From: Catenovulum maritimum | GTDB lineage: Bacteria > Pseudomonadota > Gammaproteobacteria > Enterobacterales > Alteromonadaceae | Length of the DNA stretch: 64,000 nucleotides | NCBI RefSeq assembly: GCF_001050375.1 | Contig: NZ_KQ130494.1 | Location: forward strand, 1 to 64,000 | Direction of reading: 5' to 3' | Part shown: positions 57,432 to 64,000 of the stretch, piece by piece | Position numbering within the stretch: position 1 is the first letter of the stretch | Layout: each line of letters begins with the position of its first letter | The notes under the pieces: model-generated | What the model was told of the DNA's origin: nothing | Database searches by the model: none | What the model saw: only the letters and a program-made list of their open reading frames with translations | Made by a program: the position numbers and the translations under genes

Positions 57432-58400
57432 ATGAAAAACAATTTGTATTTGATAATTCAACCGCTGCAATATCTGCAAGCTTTAGAATTAGTAGACAGG
57501 AACGAATTTAATACTTTGTTCGTCCTTAAAACAGGCGCTATTGATCAAATGAAAAGGTTAGTAAACGAAAGTGATTGGGATCGCGTTGTTTGGGTAAACT
57601 TCTCAGGGACCGTGTTAGATATTATTAAAAATATTGTTTTTGTGAAAAGTATATTGGAAGAGTTTCGTGGCATAGAAAAGCTGGTTGTAAGTTCATTTTA
57701 TAATGAATTTGTAAACTGTTTAGCTAACGGTTTGCAATCAAAAGAATTAATCCTCTTAGAAGATGGAAATGCGACACTATTACTAGAACATGGGGTTAAA
57801 TATAATTCTTTTAGGTTCAAGATTAAAAAGGTATTTACTTTTATCTTTGGGTTCAATGTTCAACCTATGAGCAAAGTGAATTTATATCTTTTAAAGAGAA
57901 AAAACGTTATAGACTTACCAAGTTTTGCTAAAAATGCATATTATTTTGACTTTAAACGTTTGAAAAAGCGGTTAACAGCTTTTCAAAGGTCAGATAAAGT
58001 TTGTTTTATAAGTTCTGCATTTATAAATGCAGGAATTATGAAGAAAAGTAATTATATTAACTTTTTAAAAGAAGTAATTAACGTTTACCCGTCTAAAACG
58101 TTTGAAATAGTTTTACACCGATTCGATAATGCAGAAGACTTTTCAAGTTTACTAGAACTTGACAATGTATTTATAACAGAATCTACAGGACCCATTGAGT
58201 TAATGTTCAATAAAAATAAATCTTTACCATCTAAAGTCATTTCCGCTGGGTCCGGTGCGACAGAGACTTTAGAAACTATTTACGGAATAAAAGTTGAAGT
58301 AGTTCTACCTCATTTAAAATGGGTCGAAGAAGAGTTTCATCAGCAAATGAATATTATGGTTTCCCATTTCAACAAACATCACATTGTTAGTCGGCTTTAG
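57432..58400 (+). CDS. Possible sialyltransferase-like glycosyltransferase
   Basis: A 322-aa soluble-looking protein. It begins LYLIIQPLQYLQALEL, has an acidic EDG motif (Glu110-Asp111-Gly112, in LILLEDGNATL), an IVLHRFDN segment and a late SAGSGATETLE. Bacterial sialyl- and polysialyltransferases share a D/E-D/E-G motif, a later HP-type His and a serine/glycine motif in this order, so transfer of the CMP-nonulosonic acid made by this locus is a reasonable hypothesis. The His motif is not canonical (no Pro), so confidence is limited. It lies 9 bp after wzx. Confidence 0.55.
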   Translation: MKNNLYLIIQPLQYLQALELVDRNEFNTLFVLKTGAIDQMKRLVNESDWDRVVWVNFSGTVLDIIKNIVFVKSILEEFRGIEKLVVSSFYNEFVNCLANGLQSKELILLEDGNATLLLEHGVKYNSFRFKIKKVFTFIFGFNVQPMSKVNLYLLKRKNVIDLPSFAKNAYYFDFKRLKKRLTAFQRSDKVCFISSAFINAGIMKKSNYINFLKEVINVYPSKTFEIVLHRFDNAEDFSSLLELDNVFITESTGPIELMFNKNKSLPSKVISAGSGATETLETIYGIKVEVVLPHLKWVEEEFHQQMNIMVSHFNKHHIVSRL

Positions 58401-58408
58401 GATATAAA

Positions 58409-58933
58409 ATGATAAGATTAATTCGATTTATACGAGTAAAGTATATAAGGGCTCTGCAGTTTATCTGGAGGTTTAAAGTAAAGTGGTTAGCGAAAAAATG
58501 CGGTAGTAAGATATATGTTGGTAATTCGTCCACAGTAAATAAAAACACTGAGCTTGGTAATTATTTTAGTACAAATGGTCTTGTAGTGAGAGGGGAAGGT
58601 TGTGTTTCGTTCGGTGATTATGTGCACACTGGCCAGGAATTACTCGTAATTACCAGTAACCACAATTTTAAAACGGCGACAATTTTACCCTACGACGACA
58701 CCCATGAATTAAAAAATATTATCGTTGAGGATGCAGTATGGATTGGGGACAGAGTTACAATAATTGGTAATGTTGTGATTGGAGAAGGCGCAATTATACA
58801 AGCTGGTAGCGTAGTTGTTACAGACATACCAAAATTAGCGATAGCAGGTGGGAACCCTGCAAAAGTTTTTAAGTATCGAGATGAAAATCACTATTTCGAG
58901 CTAAAGTCTGAAAATAAATTTCTTACATTCTAA
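58409..58933 (+). CDS. Hexapeptide-repeat acyltransferase
   Basis: A 174-aa left-handed beta-helix acyltransferase of the maa/CysE-like group. FGDYVHTGQELLVITSNHN provides the loop with the probable catalytic His. VWIGDRVTIIGNVVIGEGAIIQAGSVVV and NPAKVFKYRD form the C-terminal coils. It probably O-acetylates a sugar of the repeat unit. It starts 9 bp after the putative transferase and has a basic, membrane-proximal N-terminus. Confidence 0.85.
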   Translation: MIRLIRFIRVKYIRALQFIWRFKVKWLAKKCGSKIYVGNSSTVNKNTELGNYFSTNGLVVRGEGCVSFGDYVHTGQELLVITSNHNFKTATILPYDDTHELKNIIVEDAVWIGDRVTIIGNVVIGEGAIIQAGSVVVTDIPKLAIAGGNPAKVFKYRDENHYFELKSENKFLTF

Positions 58934-58944
58934 GTTTTGATTTC

Positions 58945-60192
58945 GTGATAGATAATAAATTAACGTCATTTAAATTGGCCAATTACTCTTTTAAGACTTA
59001 TGTTTTCTATTTGAGTATTCTCTGGATGTTCGTCAATTATGGTGGCGGAGGAGACAATCCATATAGTGGCTCAGGTGTTCGTTGGTTATTAATAACGATA
59101 CCGTTATTGGCCTTTATTGCGATAAGCTCAGCATTAATTTTGTTTAGGATGAGAATAAACGCTAGCGCACCAAATAAGTTTCTAATTTGTTATCTATTCT
59201 TTTGTAGTGTTGTTGCTTTTCTAAATGCAGATATAAAACACTTCGCAGAGGTGTTCCGTTGGGTCATTCCTTTGATTCTTGTTATACATTTTCGATTAAC
59301 AGTCAGTCTGAAATTTATTAACTTTCTCTATTGCTTTGCGATATTTGCTGTAGTTATTACGTATGTCCCTAATGTTTCAGAGTTTGGATATTTACCCGGG
59401 CAAACGATATTAAATTTGCATCAAGGGATGTGGTGGAGGGTGTCTATTTGGAACTACGTCACTCCACCGTATTCTGCCGCATTTTCTGTTATAGTTTTCT
59501 TTGCTAATTATTTTTTAAATAAAGGTAAATCAAGATATTTTTTCTATTTGATAAGTCTTTATTTTTTGATGCTTAGTGGCAGTCGCACTAGCTATTTCAT
59601 TTTTATTTATTGTTTTATTGTCGCAGAATTATTTAGTAAGAAAGGCTTGGTATACAACATGAAGTTCATAATGATACCAATGTTAGGTGCAGGTTTATTA
59701 TTTATTTTACAAGTAAGTGCGGATTTAATCCCTTTTTTGGGCATAAAGAATGAAATTTTTAATAGTGTTGTCTTAAGGAATGCTGAAGCAGGAGGTGACG
59801 CAACTAACCTTTCATCTAGGCTCATCATTATAGTTGAGCAAATAAGTATGGTACTTGATAAAGGTGCGATTAGCATTCTTGGTTTGGGTTCTTCGATATA
59901 TGCTTCTCCAAATTGGACCTCAAATGGCGGGTTCATGGGGCAAACAACGGATTCCTATTTAACGCACTTGTTATTTCGAGACGGCATTGCAGTCATTTTT
60001 CTAGTATTTTCGTTTATTGCCTTGTTTAAAAATGCTATGCAAGAACGAAACTTTTTTGCATTCATAGTGTTAAACGCGTTGTTGTTTTATACAATCGGCT
60101 ATGGTGCGTGGCTGAATATGACAAGCCCAGTATTCTTGTTGTATGTTGGCTGTTTGTTTAAACGTAAGATTATAAATCCTAGTCCAAATTAA
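58945..60192 (+). CDS. Wzy-like O-antigen/capsule polymerase
   Basis: A 415-aa polytopic membrane protein with about ten hydrophobic segments and a large loop after the middle (LRNAEAGGDATNLSSRL and the GLGSSIYASPN part). The SGSRTSYFI motif is typical of Wzy/O-antigen ligase-type proteins. It starts with GTG at 58945; no strong ribosome-binding site is visible. Polymerase is favoured over ligase because a flippase and a co-polymerase are in the same locus. Confidence 0.75.
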   Translation: MIDNKLTSFKLANYSFKTYVFYLSILWMFVNYGGGGDNPYSGSGVRWLLITIPLLAFIAISSALILFRMRINASAPNKFLICYLFFCSVVAFLNADIKHFAEVFRWVIPLILVIHFRLTVSLKFINFLYCFAIFAVVITYVPNVSEFGYLPGQTILNLHQGMWWRVSIWNYVTPPYSAAFSVIVFFANYFLNKGKSRYFFYLISLYFLMLSGSRTSYFIFIYCFIVAELFSKKGLVYNMKFIMIPMLGAGLLFILQVSADLIPFLGIKNEIFNSVVLRNAEAGGDATNLSSRLIIIVEQISMVLDKGAISILGLGSSIYASPNWTSNGGFMGQTTDSYLTHLLFRDGIAVIFLVFSFIALFKNAMQERNFFAFIVLNALLFYTIGYGAWLNMTSPVFLLYVGCLFKRKIINPSPN

Positions 60193-60377
60193 TATGGGTC
60201 TTATTGTTTTTAGACCTTTCATATGTGTTTTGTGGTCAGAGTAAGGTTTATCTAGTCTATTTAGATTAAGTTTCCGACGAAGAAAATGAGGTGGCTACTT
60301 TTAGTAGGAGGTTTTAATTTCCTCAACTTCCGCTTTTACGATTAAATTAAGAGGAAATTATTTTTGGGGTTATTGAC
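60193..60377. promoter_or_regulatory. Intergenic region with a 10-bp inverted repeat
   Basis: TAATTTCCTC (60315-60324) and GAGGAAATTA (60351-60360) form a perfect inverted repeat just upstream of the glycosyltransferase start, with 26 bases between. It may be a stem affecting termination or translation; no gene is seen. Confidence 0.45.
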
Positions 60378-61505
60378 GTGAAAAAGTGTTTAGTTGTTAC
60401 TGCTGCGTTTTATCCAGCATATAAGTATGGTGGGCCTGTAAGGAGTTTAAAAAATTTAGTTGATTCTTTAGGGGGGGAATTAGACTTTAAGGTTGTAACA
60501 TCTGATAGAGATATGGGGGATACCAATAGCTTCGATGGTATTAATGTGAATAGTTGGAATAATAAATATAACAATATTCCAGTATTTTATTGCGCCCCTG
60601 AATATTCCTTTTTAAAGCTTTTTAAAGAAGTATTTAAAAAAAGTGACTTTGATATTTTATACATTAACAGTTTCTTTGACACCAAATTCTCTATTCTGAT
60701 TCACCTACTCGTTTGGTTAAATTTAATTAAATGCGAAAACATAATTTTGGCTCCTCGTGGCGAATTGACTGAAGGTGCTATGAGTTTTAAAAGACTAAAA
60801 AAGTTATGTTATGTGTTTTTATTCAGGTTAATGCGACTGGAAAAGAAAATAAAGTTTCATTTCACTTCGACTGAAGAGTTTGTTGAATCTAAGCGCTTTA
60901 TAAATATTGAAAAGTATAAAATTGCGCCAAATATGCATGCCGCAATTCCGAATTATACAAGGAAAAGTAAAGTTAAGGGGGAGCTGGAGCTAATTTTTCT
61001 TTCCAGAATATCTCCCAAGAAAAATTTGGAATTTTTGATATCAGCTTTAAAGGAGGTTAATGAAGGGAAAATAACGTTTACTATCGCTGGAACGATTGAT
61101 GATGCCGACTACTGGAAGGAATGCCAAGCGAAGTTGTCAACTTTGCCAGCAAACATAAATGTAAGGTTTTTGGGACCTATAAATAGGATTCAAGTAAGGC
61201 ATGAATTGGGAAATAGTCATTTATTTGTCCTTCCTACTTACAACGAAAATTATGGGCACTCGATTGTAGAAGCCATGGTGAGCTCAAACTTGTTGTTAAT
61301 ATCAGATCAGACACCATGGAGTAAAGTGCAGAACTGTGGCAGCTTCGTAGGTAAGTTAGACAATGTTGAATATTTCTCAAACGCAATTCGAACAGTTTTG
61401 CGAATGAATGAAGCTGAGTTTAACGAAAAAACTTTTACGACTTTTGAATATTGCAAAAACTGCCTCGACGATAACGAAGTAAAAGTGAACCAAATATTTA
61501 AGTAA
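60378..61505 (+). CDS. GT4-family glycosyltransferase
   Basis: A 375-aa GT-B fold glycosyltransferase. The N-terminal half has the acceptor-domain start AAFYPAYKYGGPVRSLKNL. The C-terminal half has LIFLSRISPKKNLEFLISAL and the family ExxxE motif PTYNENYGHSIVEAM. It starts with GTG at 60378 behind GGGG (60366-60369). A G7 run (60472-60478) is also present near its start. It would add one sugar of the repeat unit. Confidence 0.88.
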   Translation: MKKCLVVTAAFYPAYKYGGPVRSLKNLVDSLGGELDFKVVTSDRDMGDTNSFDGINVNSWNNKYNNIPVFYCAPEYSFLKLFKEVFKKSDFDILYINSFFDTKFSILIHLLVWLNLIKCENIILAPRGELTEGAMSFKRLKKLCYVFLFRLMRLEKKIKFHFTSTEEFVESKRFINIEKYKIAPNMHAAIPNYTRKSKVKGELELIFLSRISPKKNLEFLISALKEVNEGKITFTIAGTIDDADYWKECQAKLSTLPANINVRFLGPINRIQVRHELGNSHLFVLPTYNENYGHSIVEAMVSSNLLLISDQTPWSKVQNCGSFVGKLDNVEYFSNAIRTVLRMNEAEFNEKTFTTFEYCKNCLDDNEVKVNQIFK

Positions 61506-61533
61506 TCCATACGGAAAAAAGGTAACCAACAAG

Positions 61534-62655
61534 ATGTTTAGAAAAGTATTTAGGTTTTGGATAGTCTACGGTACTCGAAGGACTTTCATAAAAGTTATGG
61601 GGCGGCTACGCAAGCCAATAGATATACGATTGTTTATTAATCCTATTTACGTTTTATTCCCACCTAAAAAAGAAATAGGGATCATTGGGGCCGGACAATT
61701 TGCGTTTGCTACGATAAGCTATTTTATTCTGACTTCTAGGTATGGCAGAATAAAAGCAGTATACGACATTGATAAAATGAATGCTGAGTCTTTAGGTCGT
61801 GCTTATAAAGCGAAAGTCTATACTAATTTTAGTAAACTTATAAAAGATGTGGATATCGTATATATTGCTTCGAATCATGCGAGCCATAGTAGTTATTCTA
61901 TTGAAGCGCTAAATAATAATAAGGTTGTTTATTGCGAGAAACCTGTGTCAGTAGACTTTAAACAACTTAAAAATTTGCATAACGTAGTGAAGACTAAAGA
62001 AAGTAAATTTTACTGTGGGTACAATAGACCTCATAGTCCAATAATTAAACTTGTTAAAGAGCAGTATGGGGAAGTATTGCGTTCGAATCCACTAACGTTA
62101 TCTTGCTATGTCAGGGGGCACGATATACCAGCAGAACATTGGTACAGAAACCCAGGAGAAGGTACTAGAGTTTGTGGTAATCTGGGGCACTGGATAGATT
62201 TATTTGTATCATTGATTTGGGAAAGAATAGAACAAATTTCACTCTTTAAATTAGTCATTGTTTCCAGTGATGATTGTATTCCTGACGATAATGCTACACT
62301 TTTAATAACTACTAATATTGGCGATTTGTTTAGTGTAACAATATCAAGTCGATATGAACCCTTTGAAGGGATTGATGAGTCGATTAACCTTCAAGTCGAC
62401 AAATTGAATTTGAAAATTGACGATTTTAGGGCAGCAAAAATTAATTGCGATTCCAATTTAAGGAAATTCAAATTTCGACATAAGAATGTAGGTCATAAGA
62501 ATGCTATAAACCAACCTTTTGAGCAAATACAAATTAGAAACTACAAAGAATACTTTTTTTCATCGTACCTCACAATTGCGTTTGCAGAAATGATCAAAAG
62601 TAGTGAAACTAAAATCGAAATTCAATCTAACCAAATTGTAGAGTTTTTTAAATGA
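61534..62655 (+). CDS. Gfo/Idh/MocA-family oxidoreductase 3
   Basis: A 373-aa dehydrogenase with an extra 45-residue N-terminal segment. The Rossmann motif GIIGAGQFAFATI then follows, with EKPVSVD as the EKP signature and GYNRPHSP after it. The C-terminal domain includes EHWYRNPGEGTRVCGNLGHW, a motif seen in sugar oxidoreductases associated with the two-domain enzyme next door. It overlaps the start of the next gene (ATGA), so they are coupled. Confidence 0.82.
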   Translation: MFRKVFRFWIVYGTRRTFIKVMGRLRKPIDIRLFINPIYVLFPPKKEIGIIGAGQFAFATISYFILTSRYGRIKAVYDIDKMNAESLGRAYKAKVYTNFSKLIKDVDIVYIASNHASHSSYSIEALNNNKVVYCEKPVSVDFKQLKNLHNVVKTKESKFYCGYNRPHSPIIKLVKEQYGEVLRSNPLTLSCYVRGHDIPAEHWYRNPGEGTRVCGNLGHWIDLFVSLIWERIEQISLFKLVIVSSDDCIPDDNATLLITTNIGDLFSVTISSRYEPFEGIDESINLQVDKLNLKIDDFRAAKINCDSNLRKFKFRHKNVGHKNAINQPFEQIQIRNYKEYFFSSYLTIAFAEMIKSSETKIEIQSNQIVEFFK

Positions 62656-64000
62656 AACAAATCCTTCAAGATATGGCGAAGGGAGGCTCGGCCATAGTTG
62701 AAGCTCCGGCGCCACAAGTAAAAAAAAATAACGTGATTATAAACACGGCAACCACATTAATATCAGCAGGCACAGAACGTATGCTGGTAGATTTTGGTAA
62801 GGCAAATTTAATTGATAAAGCGCGCTCGCAGCCCGATAAAGTAAAAATGGTACTTGAGAAAGTACAAACCGATGGTTTAATGACAACACTTGATGCTGTT
62901 AAATCTAAATTGGCCCAACCTTTACCCCTTGGTTATTGCAACGTAGGTGTTGTGGAACGGGTTGGTAATGGTGCTGATAACTTTAAAGTAGGTGACAGAG
63001 TAGTATCTAATGGCCCTCATGCTGATGTAGTTCGAGTGTCTAAAAACTTGGCAGCGAAAATTCCCAACAATGTTACCGATGAAGAAGCATCATTTACCGT
63101 GGTTGCTAGTATTGGCTTGCAAGGTATTCGTTTGGCAAACCCTACAATGGGGGAATGTTTTGTTGTTACTGGTGTTGGGTTAATAGGGCTGTTAACGGTA
63201 CAAATGCTGCGTGCTCAAGGGTGTCGAGTTCTTGCTATTGATTTTGACCAATCTAAACTTGATATGGCAAAACAATTTGGTGCAGAAATTTGCAATCCAG
63301 GAAAAGGCGAAGATCCTGTCGCTGTCGGTATGGCGTTTAGTCGTGGTGTGGGGGTAGATGGGGTTATTATTACTGCATCTACTAAGTCAAATGACCCTGT
63401 TACCCAAGCGGCGCGTATGAGTCGTAAACGCGGCCGTATAATTTTAGTGGGTGTGACCGGCTTAGAGTTAAGCCGAGCGGACTTCTATGAGAAAGAACTT
63501 ATTTTTCAGGTGTCTTGTTCATATGGCCCTGGTCGCTATGATGCTAATTATGAAGTGCAAGGTAATGACTATCCGCTAGCATTTGTGCGTTGGACTGAAC
63601 AACGTAATTTTGAAGCCATTTTAGATATGATGGCCGGCGGGCAACTTGATGTTAAGCCATTAATCACACATCGTTTTAAGTTTGAAGATGCGAGCGATGC
63701 TTATGATTTACTAACCACTGATAAAAGCGCCTTAGGGATATTACTGCAGTTTGAATCAGAAACTGCAACTCGCCATGTAAAAACGATAAAACTTAATACA
63801 GTCGCTAATTACCAAGCTAACGATGCAGTCGTTGGCTTTATTGGTGCTGGCAATTATGCATCGAGAATGTTAATTCCAGCCTTTAAGTCTGCAGGGGCTC
63901 AATTTCACAGTATATCAACTTCCGGTGGTATTAATGGCGTTACTCATGGCCAAAAAGCTGGTTTTTCAGAAGCCACTACCGATACACTTGCGATGATTGA
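62652..64000 (+). CDS. Two-domain oxidoreductase (alcohol dehydrogenase-like plus Gfo/Idh), incomplete at the window edge
   Basis: An open frame from ATG 62652 continues to the end of the window with no stop, so at least 449 codons are present. Residues about 1-380 form an MDR/zinc-alcohol-dehydrogenase-like domain (GTERMLVDFG, PLGYCNVGVVERVG and the NAD site VTGVGLIGLLTVQML), apparently without the structural-zinc CxxCxxC. From about residue 390 a second Rossmann domain starts, VVGFIGAGNYASRMLIPAF, typical of Gfo/Idh. Such fusions occur in polysaccharide loci; the exact reaction is unknown. Confidence 0.85.
   Translation, partial: MKQILQDMAKGGSAIVEAPAPQVKKNNVIINTATTLISAGTERMLVDFGKANLIDKARSQPDKVKMVLEKVQTDGLMTTLDAVKSKLAQPLPLGYCNVGVVERVGNGADNFKVGDRVVSNGPHADVVRVSKNLAAKIPNNVTDEEASFTVVASIGLQGIRLANPTMGECFVVTGVGLIGLLTVQMLRAQGCRVLAIDFDQSKLDMAKQFGAEICNPGKGEDPVAVGMAFSRGVGVDGVIITASTKSNDPVTQAARMSRKRGRIILVGVTGLELSRADFYEKELIFQVSCSYGPGRYDANYEVQGNDYPLAFVRWTEQRNFEAILDMMAGGQLDVKPLITHRFKFEDASDAYDLLTTDKSALGILLQFESETATRHVKTIKLNTVANYQANDAVVGFIGAGNYASRMLIPAFKSAGAQFHSISTSGGINGVTHGQKAGFSEATTDTLAMI

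Overview
The window looks like the chromosome of an Alteromonadales-type gammaproteobacterium of about 40% GC. The evidence is the gammaproteobacterial S10-spc-alpha ribosomal protein order with its regulatory leaders, a Vibrio/Shewanella-like TonB2 cluster, and the neighbourhoods fldA-DUF2788-ybfF and suhB-trmJ-cysE. A Catenovulum- or Paraglaciecola-like genus is a guess; nothing here fixes it.

Layout. (1) 1-13.9 kb: complete S10, spc and alpha operons, rpsJ to rplQ, including secY, rpoA and the 38-codon rpmJ. A terminator and a new promoter separate rpsQ from rplN. The alpha-operon (S4) leader precedes rpsM. (2) 14.0-17.4 kb: prfC and argS. (3) 18.0-23.1 kb: a TonB2-like energy-transduction operon (DUF3450, TtpC-like, ExbB, ExbD, TonB, TPR protein). 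(4) 23.1-25.2 kb: a REP-like repeat field with an 88-bp tandem array of about 11 units and a duplicated 3' fragment of the adjacent patatin gene. (5) 25.2-31.5 kb: patatin, creA, fldA, DUF2788, ybfF, suhB, trmJ, cysE. (6) 31.5-40.6 kb: an accessory island in which toxin-antitoxin-like modules lie between REP clusters: two MntA/HepT pairs, two nearly identical copies of a zeta-like kinase with a 52-codon partner, one DUF2281/MazF pair, and one metallo-beta-lactamase/beta-CASP nuclease. (7) 40.9-64.0 kb: a surface polysaccharide locus that runs off the right edge.

The polysaccharide locus starts with an SLBB export protein and a Wzz-like co-polymerase, then wecB and wecC (UDP-ManNAcA). A full legionaminic-type nonulosonic acid pathway follows: LegB, LegC, LegG, LegI, LegH, a PtmE-like CBS-nucleotidyltransferase and LegF. 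After this come Gfo/Idh oxidoreductases, a Wzx flippase, a possible sialyltransferase-like enzyme, a hexapeptide acyltransferase, a Wzy-like polymerase, a GT4 glycosyltransferase, another Gfo/Idh protein and an incomplete two-domain oxidoreductase.

The strongest unusual signals are a run of 12 G inside the legH-like gene (a candidate phase-variation switch, in a gene that must start at a TTG), the modular REP elements with short and two-hairpin forms, the 952-bp duplicated zeta-kinase module, a probable frameshift near the 3' end of the MazF toxin, and the REP/toxin island directly after cysE. All functional calls rest on reading the sequence and on remembered family features; no database search was run.
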